Below, in pieces: positions 19,525 through 31,725 of a stretch of DNA of 64,000 nt (its first letter is position 1; each line of letters opens with the position of its first letter). Position numbers and translations under genes: made by a program. This stretch comes from Alcaligenes sp. SDU_A2 (GTDB lineage Bacteria > Pseudomonadota > Gammaproteobacteria > Burkholderiales > Burkholderiaceae_B), in assembly GCF_038237375.1 (NCBI RefSeq), contig NZ_CP151273.1, positions 1,240,001-1,304,000 on the forward strand, given 5' to 3'. The notes beneath the pieces were generated by a model that did no database searches, was not told where the DNA came from, and saw nothing but the letters and a program-made list of their open reading frames with translations.

Positions 19525-20901
19525 TCAGTGCGAGGCCAGAGCCTGGCCGTGGCCTTCTTGGCCTATGCTGGCTTCCAGTTGTGGTTGCGCGCGCATATTG
19601 GCGTTTTTCCACATAATAAATACCGTCATCAGGCAGGCCACCAGCAGGCCGAACAGCACGATGATGTAGTTGATCGGCAGCCCCAGCCACAGCAGCAGGC
19701 TGTAGAACGCCAGCATGAACAGAATGTTAAGTTGCTCGTTGAAGTTCTGTACCGCGATAGAGTGGCCGGCCGATAGCAGTACGTGACCGCGGTGCTGCAA
19801 CAGGGCATTCATGGGCACCACAAAAAAGCCCGATAGTCCTCCTATGCTCATCAGCAGGACATAGACCGCCCATTTTTCGTACACAAAGGGCATCAGCAGC
19901 ACGATCAGCCCCATCAATACGCCTACGGGCAGAACCCGTAACGATTTCTTCAGGGGCACGCGGGCGGCGAAAACCGCGCCAAATACCGTGCCCAAGGCGG
20001 CGACGCCCATCAGGATAGAGGCCTGGTCCAGGCGGTAGCCCAGGTGCTGTGCTCCCCACTCGATGACAATGAACTGCAAGGTGGCACCTGCCCCCCAGAA
20101 CAAGGTGGTGACGGCCAGAGATATTTGCCCCAACTTGTCCTGCCACAGAATGCAGACGTAGTTACGAAACTCCTTGAGCAGCTTGAGCGGGTGCCGCTGT
20201 TGGGGAGGATAGTGGATGTTGGTGCGGGGAATCAGCAGATTGCACAGCGCAGCCAGCAGGTAGATCAGGGAAATCAGTAAAATGGCGACTTCGGTGCGCG
20301 TTTTTGCCAGGGGGGCGATGAGTGGGTGTTCGGCCAGCACGGCGGCTACATGCGGGCTGATGAGCACACCGCCCAGTACGGTGCCGGCAATAATGGACAG
20401 CACGGTCAGGCCTTCGATCCAGCTATTGCCTTTGACCAGCAGCTCGGGCTTGAGCATTTCCGTGACGATGCCGTATTTGGCCGGCGAATAGGCGGCGGCT
20501 CCTACGCCCACCAGTGTGTAGGACACAAAAACCAGGACCAGTTGCTGGGCATCGCTCATGCCGAAATACTGGTGGCAGAACATCATCAGGCAACCGATCA
20601 GCTTGATGGCATTGGTGGCGAACATGACCCGGCCCTTGGGGAAAGAGTCGGCAAAGGCACCGACGAAGGCGGCCAGGACCACATAGGAAAGGGCAAACCA
20701 CCATTTCATCATGGGGGCCATCCAGGCAGGCCCCTGAAGGTCGACGATCAGGGCAATAGCGGCGATCAGCAGGGCATTGTCCGCGATGGACGACAAGGCC
20801 TGCGCGGCCATGACCAGATAGAATCCTTTATTCAAAATGTGTCTCGAATGCGTGTGTCTGCTCTGGCCGGGCGATGACGACGACGGCGAGACACGGATCA
20901 A
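19525..20901 (-). CDS. lplT: Lysophospholipid transporter LplT
   Basis: Major-facilitator flippase that brings lysophospholipids from the outer to the inner leaflet of the inner membrane for re-acylation. The 458-residue protein has about twelve hydrophobic segments. The N-terminal NKGFYLVMAAQALSSIADNA and FADSFPKGRVM segments match LplT. The first 24 residues are Ser/Arg/His-rich and unlikely to be conserved, so the true start may be further in. In E. coli lplT is joined to aas; no acyltransferase gene is beside it here. Confidence 0.88.
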   Translation of the reverse strand: MIRVSPSSSSPGQSRHTHSRHILNKGFYLVMAAQALSSIADNALLIAAIALIVDLQGPAWMAPMMKWWFALSYVVLAAFVGAFADSFPKGRVMFATNAIKLIGCLMMFCHQYFGMSDAQQLVLVFVSYTLVGVGAAAYSPAKYGIVTEMLKPELLVKGNSWIEGLTVLSIIAGTVLGGVLISPHVAAVLAEHPLIAPLAKTRTEVAILLISLIYLLAALCNLLIPRTNIHYPPQQRHPLKLLKEFRNYVCILWQDKLGQISLAVTTLFWGAGATLQFIVIEWGAQHLGYRLDQASILMGVAALGTVFGAVFAARVPLKKSLRVLPVGVLMGLIVLLMPFVYEKWAVYVLLMSIGGLSGFFVVPMNALLQHRGHVLLSAGHSIAVQNFNEQLNILFMLAFYSLLLWLGLPINYIIVLFGLLVACLMTVFIMWKNANMRAQPQLEASIGQEGHGQALASH

Positions 20902-21083
20902 AGTAAGTTGCTAAGTTTACCGCCTGATAGAGCAAGCGACCAATAATTGCCGCTCAATAGTTTTTTGTCCTGTCTGGCTGTCCGGAGCAGGCGCTGCGGT
21001 ATCATACGTGGCGCGGCGTTCGGCCATGCCGTATTGTTTTCACGCCCGCCCGAACTGGACCCTATCTAGCTGATCCTTACCTT

Positions 21084-24000
21084 GTGCGTTTAACCCAGAT
21101 CAAACTCGCCGGTTTCAAGTCGTTTGTGGACCCGACTTCCATCCCCACGCCCAGCCAATTGGTGGGTGTGGTGGGGCCCAATGGCTGCGGCAAATCCAAT
21201 ATTATCGATGCCGTGCGTTGGGTGCTGGGCGAGAGCAAGGCCTCCGAGCTGCGCGGCGAGTCCATGCAGGACGTGATTTTTAATGGTTCCGGGCAGCGCA
21301 AGCCAGCGGGTCGCGCTTCGGTGGAACTGGTGTTCGACAATGGCGAAGGGCGCGCGTCCGGCCAATGGAGCACCTACGCCGAGATTTCCGTGCGGCGCGT
21401 CCTGACCCGCGATGGCACCAGCAGTTATTTCATTAACAATCAGGCGGTACGCCGGCGCGATATTCATGACATCTTTCTGGGTACAGGCCTGGGAGCCCGT
21501 GGCTACGCCATCATCGGCCAAGGGATGATCAATCGCCTGATCGAGGCCAAACCCGAAGAGCTGCGTGTCTTTCTGGAAGAAGCCGCCGGGGTTTCGCGTT
21601 ATAAAGAGCGCCGCCGCGAAACCGAAAACCGCTTGAAAGACACGCGGGAAAACTTGCTGCGTGTCGAGGATATTCAGCGCGAACTGGATGCGCAACTGGA
21701 AAAATTGCAGGCCCAGGCGCACGTAGCCCGCCAGTACCGCGATCTGCAGCAGGAAGGGGAGCTGAAGCAAAACCTGCTATGGCTGGTGAAGGAGGCCAAC
21801 GCTCAGGGCGATCAGAAAACGCGTTTTCTGGCTATTGAACAAGCGCAGACGCGGTTGGAAGAAGCCATGGCCGGTCTGCGGCATACGGAATCTTCGTTGG
21901 AGTCTCAGCGCCAGGCGCACTTGCAGGCGGGCGATACGCTGCATGCCGCGCAGGCGCAGCTATATGAAGCCGGCTCACAGGTATCCAGCCTGGAAGCGGA
22001 AATTCGCCATGTGCTCGATTCGCGCAATCGCATGACGCAGCGTCGCGAACAGCTCGAACAACAGCAGCGCGACTGGCAGGAGCAGCAGGCGCATTGTCAG
22101 GAAGAGCTGGCAATCAGTGAAGAGCAGCGCGAAGAGGCGGCGGTGCGGGTCGAGGAACAGCAGATGCTGGCCGATCAGGCCCAGGATAGCTTGCCGGATC
22201 TGGAGCTGCGCGTGCGCGATCAAGCGCGTCAGCGCGACGAGATGCGGATGGCCTTGGCCCGCGTGGAGCAGAATCTGGCGCTGGCGGCCCAGTCCCAGCG
22301 TGATGCGGACAGGCAGATACAGGGGCTGGATGTGCGGCACGAACGCCTGATTCAGGAGTCGCGCCAACTGAATGCACCGGACCCGGATAATCTGGAGCGT
22401 TTGCAGGGCGAACTGAATATGTTGCAGGCGCAACTGACCCAGGCCCAGGAGCATATGCAGCAGCTGGAGGCGCAAGTGCCTGAGCTGGAAAGTGAGCGCA
22501 AGCATGCCCAGCAGCAGGCGATTCAGGGGGGGCAGGAATTGTCTCGCCTGGAAGCTCGCCTGCAAGCGTTAAGCCGCCTGCAAGAGGACGTTGCCCGCAA
22601 GGGTACCTTGGAGCCTTGGCTGGCTAAGCACGGGCTGGACAGCATGAAGCGGCTCTGGCAAAGCCTGGACGTGGAGAAAGGGTGGGAAACCGCTTTGGAG
22701 TCCGTCTTGCGTGAACGCATGACGGCGTTGGAGCTGCGTCGTCTGGACATATCGGCTGCTTTTGGCGCTGATGCGCCGCCGGCGCGCCTGGCTTTCTACC
22801 AGCTGCCTCCAGCATGTGCCCAGCCTGGCGATGGTTTCCAGCTTCCCTTGTTGGCATCGGTGCTGCGCTTGTCCCAGCCAGAACTGAGCGCTCTAATGCA
22901 TGACTGGCTGCGGCATGTGTACATAGGCACGGATTTAAAGCAGGCCCTGGCTGTGCGGGATAGCCTGCCCCAGCAGGCCTTGATCGTGGTGCGCGAGGGG
23001 CATGTGGTTGATCGCCACAGCATTCGTTTCTACGCGCCCGATTCCGAGCAGGCGGGGATGTTGGCACGGCAGCAAGAGATAGCCCGTCTGGAGCGCGAGG
23101 TTAAAGCTTCACAGTTGATTGTGGACGAGTTGACCGGAGCCAGTGCGCGAGCGGAGTCGGTCCTGCAACAGGTCAGCGGCAGTTTGGCTCCGGCCCGGGC
23201 GCGGGTGGGCGAATTGACGCGCCGCATGCACGATGTGCAGCTGGAGCATTCCCGTCTGGCGCAGCAGGCGCAGCAATCTCAGGAACGGGCCGGGCGCATT
23301 GGCGAAGAATTGGACGAGTTGCGTTTTCAGCGCGAACAACTGCTGGCGAGTCGGGAAGAGGCCGAAGCCCGTTTCGAGGAATTGGATCAGGAGTTGGCCG
23401 AGCACCAGACCCGTTTTGCCGATGCGCAGATCGAGGGCGAAACCTTGGCCGATCAGGCCGAGCGCGCCCGCAATCTCTTGCGTGACCGTGAGCGTGCCGT
23501 GCAGGATGCCCAGTTCGCCGAACGGGCGCTGGTGCAGCGCATGGCCGAATTGCAGCGCAACCTGACCTTGGCCCAGGAGCAGGCGCAGCGCGCCATCGGT
23601 GAATTGCAGGGTTTGCAGGGAGAGTTGCTGGAGCTGGATGCCTCGGCGGCTCAAGCCGGATTGCAAGAAGCGCTGGAGCTACGTGCCGAGCGCGAGGAAA
23701 ACGTGCGTCTGGCCAAGATCAGTCTGGATACGCTTGCTGCGCAATTGCGCGAGAATGAACAGGCCAGGGGAGAAATCGAAAAGACGCTGCAGCCGCTGCG
23801 CGAACAACTGACCGAGTTGCAGTTGCAGGAACAGGCTTCACGTCTGGCGGTAGAGCAATTTGCCGAGCAGTTGGATGCGCGCCAGGTCAATCGCGCTCAG
23901 TTGCGTGCTCTGTTACAGGAAAAAACACCGGAGTGGCAGCGTGCGGGTTGGTTGCAGTCGGAGGTGCAGCGCATTTCCCGCCAGATCGAGGCCTTGGGCC

Positions 24001-24608
24001 CCGTGAATCTGGCCGCGCTCGAAGAATTAAGTACGGCCCAGGAACGCAAGACTTACCTGGATGCCCAGCACAAGGATTTAAGTGACGCCATTGAGACGCT
24101 GGAAGATGCCATCCGCAAGATCGATCGCGAGACGCGTCAGTTGCTGATGGAAACGTTCAACATTGTTAATCAACATTTCGGCGAGCTTTTTCCGCGCTTG
24201 TTCGGTGGTGGAGAGGCTAAACTGACCTTGGTGGGCGATGAAGTGCTGGAGGCCGGCGTTCAGGTCATGGCGCAGCCGCCGGGTAAGCGTAACAGCACGA
24301 TTCATCTGCTGTCGGGCGGCGAAAAAGCCTTGACGGCGACGGCGTTGGTGTTTGCCTTCTTTAAACTGAATCCGGCTCCGTTTTGTCTGCTGGACGAGGT
24401 GGATGCGCCCTTGGATGATGCCAATACGGAGCGTTATGCCAATCTGGTGGCCAGCATGAGCGATCAAACGCAGTTTTTATTCATTTCCCACAATAAAATT
24501 GCCATGCAAATGGCTAAACAGTTGGTAGGCGTCACCATGCAGGAGCAGGGTGTTTCGCGTATTGTGGCAGTAGATGTAGACGCCGCCATGCAGATGGCCG
24601 ATGCGTGA
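21084..24608 (+). CDS. smc: Chromosome segregation protein SMC
   Basis: Condensin ATPase that organises newly replicated chromosomes. The 1174-residue protein has the classic layout: N-terminal ATPase half with Walker A GPNGCGKSN (Lys37), a long coiled coil rich in Glu/Gln/Leu, a hinge around 510-650, the return coiled coil, then the C-terminal half with the signature LSGGEKALTATAL (from residue 1076) and Walker B FCLLDEVDAPLDD. The start is GTG at 21084, chosen because RLTQIKLAGFKSFVDPT is the conserved N-terminus. No strong ribosome-binding site precedes it. It is followed 45 bp later by zipA. Confidence 0.97.
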   Translation: MRLTQIKLAGFKSFVDPTSIPTPSQLVGVVGPNGCGKSNIIDAVRWVLGESKASELRGESMQDVIFNGSGQRKPAGRASVELVFDNGEGRASGQWSTYAEISVRRVLTRDGTSSYFINNQAVRRRDIHDIFLGTGLGARGYAIIGQGMINRLIEAKPEELRVFLEEAAGVSRYKERRRETENRLKDTRENLLRVEDIQRELDAQLEKLQAQAHVARQYRDLQQEGELKQNLLWLVKEANAQGDQKTRFLAIEQAQTRLEEAMAGLRHTESSLESQRQAHLQAGDTLHAAQAQLYEAGSQVSSLEAEIRHVLDSRNRMTQRREQLEQQQRDWQEQQAHCQEELAISEEQREEAAVRVEEQQMLADQAQDSLPDLELRVRDQARQRDEMRMALARVEQNLALAAQSQRDADRQIQGLDVRHERLIQESRQLNAPDPDNLERLQGELNMLQAQLTQAQEHMQQLEAQVPELESERKHAQQQAIQGGQELSRLEARLQALSRLQEDVARKGTLEPWLAKHGLDSMKRLWQSLDVEKGWETALESVLRERMTALELRRLDISAAFGADAPPARLAFYQLPPACAQPGDGFQLPLLASVLRLSQPELSALMHDWLRHVYIGTDLKQALAVRDSLPQQALIVVREGHVVDRHSIRFYAPDSEQAGMLARQQEIARLEREVKASQLIVDELTGASARAESVLQQVSGSLAPARARVGELTRRMHDVQLEHSRLAQQAQQSQERAGRIGEELDELRFQREQLLASREEAEARFEELDQELAEHQTRFADAQIEGETLADQAERARNLLRDRERAVQDAQFAERALVQRMAELQRNLTLAQEQAQRAIGELQGLQGELLELDASAAQAGLQEALELRAEREENVRLAKISLDTLAAQLRENEQARGEIEKTLQPLREQLTELQLQEQASRLAVEQFAEQLDARQVNRAQLRALLQEKTPEWQRAGWLQSEVQRISRQIEALGPVNLAALEELSTAQERKTYLDAQHKDLSDAIETLEDAIRKIDRETRQLLMETFNIVNQHFGELFPRLFGGGEAKLTLVGDEVLEAGVQVMAQPPGKRNSTIHLLSGGEKALTATALVFAFFKLNPAPFCLLDEVDAPLDDANTERYANLVASMSDQTQFLFISHNKIAMQMAKQLVGVTMQEQGVSRIVAVDVDAAMQMADA

Positions 24609-24653
24609 CCGTGTTTTTTTAACCGTGGTAGTGTTGATTCGACGGAACTGACA

Positions 24654-27745
<3,092 letters not shown>

Positions 27746-27841
27746 CAATGGTTTGGTACGCAGTACGCCTGCGCTGCTCTATAGGCTTTAGAAAAAGGTA
27801 CGTTCTGGGCGAATTTGTAGCAGGTGAGCGAGATGCGAGCA

Positions 27842-27924
27842 GAGCCGCCGCTCGAAGGTGCTCGAGTCCCACACCGGCAAGGTCTCCGCCTGGGCGGGAG
27901 GTTTCCCCCTTAGAGCGGCGGTTC
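27842..27924. repeat. 83-base imperfect stem-loop of unknown role
   Basis: Outer arms of 17 bases (27842-27858 and 27908-27924) match with two mismatches around GCCGCCGCTC. An inner stem CCGCC/GGCGG lies near 27886-27897. A competing pairing CGAGCA/TGCTCG (27834-27861) is also possible. There is no T run at either foot, so it does not look like a simple terminator. Confidence 0.5.
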
Positions 27925-27999
27925 AATTTGCGCCTTATTCATACCCTGCCAGGGTGCCATTCATTGACAGGCAAGGCCGCTCCAACGATGAGCGAACAC

Positions 28000-28034
28000 A
28001 AAAAAAACCGGCACTCCGATGAGGAGCGCCGGTT
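28000..28034 (-). terminator. Terminator of the msrB-yciB-bolA-parvulin operon
   Basis: A 12-bp stem (28006-28017 with 28023-28034, one G-T mismatch) with a five-base loop. A run of seven or more A on the + strand (28000-28007) becomes the T run on the - strand. Confidence 0.9.
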
Positions 28035-28079
28035 CGGCCTTGCCTTTGCGGTCCGGTGTTCAAGCCGGACCTGGAAGCT

Positions 28080-28856
28080 TTACTTGATGTTGGCGTCTTT
28101 CAGGATTTTCTGCTGGTACTCGGCCAGCTTGCGCTGACGCAGCATTTCTTCCAGCTGGGGTTTGACGTCGTTCAGGGCGGGGAAGGTCACAGGGCGGGCG
28201 TCATCGACCTGGATGATATGCCAGCCGAACTGGGATTGCACGGGCGCGGCGGCCAATTCGCCTTTCTTCAGCTTTTCAACCGCTTGGGCAAATTCGGGCA
28301 CGTAGGTCGAGCTGGGAGCCCAGCCCAGGTCGCCGCCTTGCTGGCCGCTGCCGGTGTCGATGGAGTTTTTCTTGGCCGCATCCGCAAAGTTGACCTTCTT
28401 GGATTTGATCTGGGCCAGCAGGTCTTTGGCGGCTTGTTCATCCTTGACCAGGATGTGGCGCACCTTGTATTCCTGCTTGCCTTCTTCCATGCCCTTGATG
28501 GTGTTGTATTCCTTGGTCAGGTCGGCGTCGGAAACGGGGTTTTTCTTCAGGTAGTCGGCCATCAGGGCGCGCACCAAAATGCCCTGGCGGGCCAATTCGA
28601 TTTCCTGCTGGACATCGGCTTTTTTGTCCAGGCCGGCTTTTTCGGCGGCCTGCACGACGGCCATGCGGTTGACCATTTCCTGTTTGACTTGCTCGCGCAG
28701 CTCCGGCGAGTCCTTGGCTCCTTGCTCGACCAGCAGGGCGACGAACTGGTCCATGTCTTTTTGGCTAATGGCTTTGCCATTGACCGTGGCGACCGTCTGG
28801 GCGTAGACAGGGGCGGCCAGGGCGCAGGTCAGGGCGAGAGCGGCAAAACGTTTCAT
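28080..28856 (-). CDS. Periplasmic parvulin-type peptidyl-prolyl isomerase (Par27-like)
   Basis: Exported chaperone/prolyl isomerase resembling Bordetella pertussis Par27, which helps outer-membrane and secreted proteins fold. The start MKRFAALALT at 28856 (258 residues) gives a clean Sec signal peptide ending AAPVYA-Q; an ATG two codons upstream is also in frame. The N-terminal SurA-like helical region is followed by a parvulin domain (about 130-220) with VRHILVKDEQAA, GGDLGWAP and FGWHIIQV. It is the last gene of a four-gene operon. Confidence 0.92.
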   Translation of the reverse strand: MKRFAALALTCALAAPVYAQTVATVNGKAISQKDMDQFVALLVEQGAKDSPELREQVKQEMVNRMAVVQAAEKAGLDKKADVQQEIELARQGILVRALMADYLKKNPVSDADLTKEYNTIKGMEEGKQEYKVRHILVKDEQAAKDLLAQIKSKKVNFADAAKKNSIDTGSGQQGGDLGWAPSSTYVPEFAQAVEKLKKGELAAAPVQSQFGWHIIQVDDARPVTFPALNDVKPQLEEMLRQRKLAEYQQKILKDANIK

Positions 28857-28864
28857 GTGCATCC

Positions 28865-29128
28865 TTAAGCAGTAGTTTTGGCTTGGATAGCCAATGCGTG
28901 AATCGGGAAAGGCATCAGGTCGTGGACGCGATCATACACAAGTCTGTGCCTGGCAAGGGTTGAAATTCCATCAAATTGTTTCGAGGTAATCAGCACCCGA
29001 AAGTGGCTGGCCCCGCCTTGCGCGCCAGCGTGGCCGGCGTGCAGATGGGATTCGTTGATGATGTCCAACTGCGTGGGCTCCAGCGCCTGAAGGCGTTCGC
29101 GCAGTTGCAGTTCGAGAGAGTCGGTCAT
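28865..29128 (-). CDS. bolA: BolA family protein
   Basis: Small BolA-fold protein that usually partners monothiol glutaredoxins in iron-sulfur handling and affects cell shape. I place the start at 29128 (MTDSLELQLRERL, 87 residues) because the 22 residues upstream in frame overlap yciB and look unlike the family. The core ESHLHAGHAG with the ligand-type His residues, SHFRVLI, and RHRLVYD are all present. It lies 8 bp after yciB and 8 bp before the parvulin start. Confidence 0.9.
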   Translation of the reverse strand: MTDSLELQLRERLQALEPTQLDIINESHLHAGHAGAQGGASHFRVLITSKQFDGISTLARHRLVYDRVHDLMPFPIHALAIQAKTTA

Positions 29129-29136
29129 GGTAATGA

Positions 29137-29703
29137 TTAGGATTTGGGAGGGTTGGACTTGTCGGATGGGTCTTGCAGGTAACGGCCCAGCCACAGCGAC
29201 TGTGCGATGACAAAGACCAGCATCAGGCCCAGTAGCCCGAAGGCTTTAAAATTAACCCATTGGGATTCGGTGAACTGGCCCGAGAAAGCCACGTACAGAT
29301 TGAGTATGCCGGCAGCGACAAAAAACAGCGACCAGGCCAGGTTCAGTTTGTCCCAGACGCCTTCGGGCAGCACGAGTTGGCCGCCCATGAGCTTTTGCAT
29401 CAGGTTGCGGCGCATGATGTAGCGCGCGCCCAGCAAGATGGCGGCAAATATCCAGTACAGGACGGTGGGTTTCCAACGGATGAAGACATCGTTGTGAAAG
29501 ATCAGGGTGGCACCGCCGAACACCACGATAACGGCCAGGTTGATCCAGTGCGAGGTTTCGATCAGCTTGTTGGTCAGCTTGAGCCAGACGATTTGCAGCA
29601 CCGAGGCCAGCATGGCCACGCCCGTGGCCATGTAAATGTCGGAGAAGCGAAAGACCAGGAAAAACAGGACGAGCGGAAACAGGTCGAACAGGAGTTTTTT
29701 CAT
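29137..29703 (-). CDS. yciB: Septation protein A / inner membrane protein YciB
   Basis: Inner-membrane protein of the YciB/IspZ family, linked to septation and envelope integrity. Start at 29703 ([15 protein letters not shown]) gives 188 residues with about five membrane helices and the family segments [21 protein letters not shown] and [12 protein letters not shown]. The in-frame extension up to 29802 lies inside msrB and is not coding for this protein. The start overlaps the msrB stop by 4 bases. Confidence 0.93.
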   Translation of the reverse strand: MKKLLFDLFPLVLFFLVFRFSDIYMATGVAMLASVLQIVWLKLTNKLIETSHWINLAVIVVFGGATLIFHNDVFIRWKPTVLYWIFAAILLGARYIMRRNLMQKLMGGQLVLPEGVWDKLNLAWSLFFVAAGILNLYVAFSGQFTESQWVNFKAFGLLGLMLVFVIAQSLWLGRYLQDPSDKSNPPKS

Positions 29704-30095
29704 GCTTGCGGTTCGAAGGTCAACGACAGGGAGTTGATGCAGTAGCGCAGCCCGGTGGGCGGCGGGCCGTCGGGAAAGACGTGTCCCAGGTGAGCGTCGC
29801 ATACATTGCAGAGCACTTCGGTGCGTGTCATGCCGTGGCTAAGATCGGCCTCTTCGCGCACTTTGGAAGGGTCCAGCGGTTCGAAGTAGCTGGGCCAGCC
29901 GCAGCCGGCATCAAATTTGGTGTCCGAGGCGAACAGGGCGGTGCCGCAGCCCACGCAGCGGTAAATGCCCGGCGTGGTGGTGTCCCAATAGCGGCCCGTA
30001 AAGGCGCGTTCGGTGCCTTTTTGCCGGGTAACGAAGAATTCTTCCGGGCTGAGCAGGGCGCGCCATTCGGCTTCGGTTTTTCGTACTTTGTCCAC
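29700..30095 (-). CDS. msrB: Peptide-methionine (R)-S-oxide reductase
   Basis: Repairs the R diastereomer of methionine sulfoxide in proteins. The 131-residue enzyme has the zinc site Cys47/Cys50 (CVGC) and Cys96/Cys99 (CNVC), catalytic Cys119 in RYCINSLSL, and a candidate resolving Cys65 in DAGCGWPSY. It is first in the operon msrB-yciB-bolA-parvulin. Confidence 0.96.
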   Translation of the reverse strand: MDKVRKTEAEWRALLSPEEFFVTRQKGTERAFTGRYWDTTTPGIYRCVGCGTALFASDTKFDAGCGWPSYFEPLDPSKVREEADLSHGMTRTEVLCNVCDAHLGHVFPDGPPPTGLRYCINSLSLTFEPQA

Positions 30096-30419
30096 AAGTG
30101 CTGCCTTTTCAAAGTCGGGGATGCCTGCCGGGCAGGCGCAATATCACATAGTAAACGAGAATTAGAGCGTATTTTCGTCCTCAGGTTCCGTCCTGCTGCG
30201 CGAGGGCCTGTCCGCCCCTGCGAGGTAGGCGTCGCGGTCTGGTCCGAAATGATGGTGGCGTATTAGTGCAGTATTAAAATTTTTAATATTTAAGGTAAAC
30301 ACCAATACCTTGATTCCGCGCGACTTGATACGGTTCCGGTATCTGCTGGTGATTATCTGTATTACGATTTTTCGGCCGCCCAAACGGCCAACAACAATGA
30401 ACAAATCTGGGAGATAAGA
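30096..30419. other. Regulatory gap upstream of the first ABC transporter operon
   Basis: These 324 bases separate the divergent msrB and substrate-binding-protein genes and hold no convincing gene. Visible structure: GCCTGCC-G-GGCAGGC hairpin near 30125-30140, an A/T-rich 17-base palindrome at 30272-30288, and GGCC...GGCC near 30373-30388. A GGGAGA ribosome-binding site precedes the ATG at 30420. I could not assign a clean promoter. Confidence 0.5.
30272..30288. promoter_or_regulatory. A/T-rich palindrome, possible operator
   Basis: Perfect 8-base arms TATTAAAA/TTTTAATA around one base, about 130 bases before the transporter gene start and about 175 bases from msrB. It is the most A/T-rich spot in the region, so it may be a regulator site or part of a promoter. 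Confidence 0.35.
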
Positions 30420-31589
30420 ATGAATTGCTTTCCAACCGTGCGCCTGACTACGCTGGCGACTGCCTTGGCGCTGTCCGTACCGCTGGCGGTATCCGCTCAG
30501 GTGAAAGTGGGCGTGACCATTGCCGCTACCGGACCGGCAGCCTCGCTGGGCATTCCCGAGCGCAATACGGTAAGCCTGCTGCCTACCGAGATCGGCGGTC
30601 AGAAAATCGAATACATCGTTTTGGATGATACGACGGATACGACGGTTGCCGTGCGCAATATGCGCAAACTGATCACCGACGATAAAGTGGACGTGGTGAT
30701 CGGTACGTCTGTCACGCCAGGTTCCTTGGCCATGGTGGATGTGGCCGGCGAGACCAAGACGCCCATGATCAGCGTGGCGGCCAACGCCAAGATTGTCGAG
30801 CCTGTAGAAGGCGCGCGTACCTGGGTGTTCAAGACCCCTCAGAACGACCAGTTGATGGCCGGTGCGCTGGCCGACGCGATGGTCAAGCAGAACGTCAAGA
30901 CCCTGGGTTTTATCGGCTATAACGATGCTTATGGCGACGGCTGGCTGAATGTCATTACCGAAGCTGCCAAGGCCAAAGGTATCAATGTGGTGGCTTCCGA
31001 GCGCTATGGCCGCAACGACACCAGCGTGACCGGTCAGACCCTGAAGCTGCTGGGTGCCAAGCCCGATGCCGTGCTGATCGCCGGTTCCGGCACGCCTGTG
31101 GCCCTGCCGCAGCGCGAACTGAAAGGTCGTGGTTACGCCGGCATCATCTACCAGACGCACGGTGCGGCCAACAGCGATGTGTTGCGCGTGTGCGGCAAGG
31201 ATTGCAACGACATGATCTTGCCGGCTGGCCCATTGCTGGTGGCTGAACAACTGCCCGACAGCAATCCGGTCAAAAAGACGGCCATCGAGTACAAGAACAA
31301 GTACGAGGCCAAGTTCGGCGAAGGGTCCATCAATACCTTCGGCGGCCATATGTGGGATGCCGGCCTGTTGGTGGCCGAAGCCATTCCTGGCGCGCTCAAG
31401 ACCGGTGCCAAGCCTGGCACGCCGGAATTCCGCGCCGCCTTGCGCGATTCCATCGAGCAGATCAAGGATTTGCCGGCCTCCCAAGGCGTGTTCACCATGT
31501 CCGACAAGGACCATGCCGGTCTGGATACGCGTGCCCGCGTCATCGTCAAGGTGGTGGACGGCAAGTGGACCTATCAGCCTGATCTGTAA
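30420..31589 (+). CDS. ABC transporter substrate-binding protein, branched-chain amino acid type (system A)
   Basis: Periplasmic type-1 binding protein of the LivJ/LivK (Peripla_BP_6) family. The 389-residue precursor has a signal peptide ending near AVSA-QVKVGV, then the two-lobed domain (VGVTIAATGPAASLG, VVIGTSVTPGSLAM, TLGFIGYNDAYGDGW). The ligand cannot be named; relatives bind amino acids, amides or aromatic acids. It is the first gene of an operon with a permease, a permease-ATPase fusion and an ATPase. An intercistronic hairpin behind it probably raises its expression over the downstream genes. Confidence 0.92.
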   Translation: MNCFPTVRLTTLATALALSVPLAVSAQVKVGVTIAATGPAASLGIPERNTVSLLPTEIGGQKIEYIVLDDTTDTTVAVRNMRKLITDDKVDVVIGTSVTPGSLAMVDVAGETKTPMISVAANAKIVEPVEGARTWVFKTPQNDQLMAGALADAMVKQNVKTLGFIGYNDAYGDGWLNVITEAAKAKGINVVASERYGRNDTSVTGQTLKLLGAKPDAVLIAGSGTPVALPQRELKGRGYAGIIYQTHGAANSDVLRVCGKDCNDMILPAGPLLVAEQLPDSNPVKKTAIEYKNKYEAKFGEGSINTFGGHMWDAGLLVAEAIPGALKTGAKPGTPEFRAALRDSIEQIKDLPASQGVFTMSDKDHAGLDTRARVIVKVVDGKWTYQPDL

Positions 31590-31602
31590 TTACCGACAGG
31601 CG

Positions 31603-31628
31603 AAAACCGGCTCCCCAGCCGGTTTTTT
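31603..31628 (+). terminator. Intercistronic terminator after substrate-binding protein A
   Basis: Ten-base stem AAAACCGGCT/AGCCGGTTTT with a CCCC loop and a T run to 31628. It is followed about 100 bases later by the permease gene of the same system, so it may act as a partial terminator. Confidence 0.88.
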
Positions 31629-31725
31629 CCGGGGAGGGTCGGGCGCATGCCCGACTCATCCTTTTGACTGGTTTGCGTTACAGTGAGCCCCTTGCCCATT
31701 TTTGTTGTACAGGATGTTGTCCGAC

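Larger units (their letters stand above)
27746..28079. other. Gene-free gap between convergent ligA and the parvulin gene
   Basis: The 334 bases hold no convincing protein gene. They contain a large stem-loop (27842-27924), the parvulin terminator (28000-28034) and a small hairpin GTCCGG/CCGGAC at 28051-28070. The short open frames here are unlike any family I know. I found no tRNA. Confidence 0.6.

Noticed and set aside
27834-27930. A tRNA gene or riboswitch
   Set aside because: No cloverleaf, no T-loop GTTCRANYC in position and no CCA end; I could not match a known riboswitch core.
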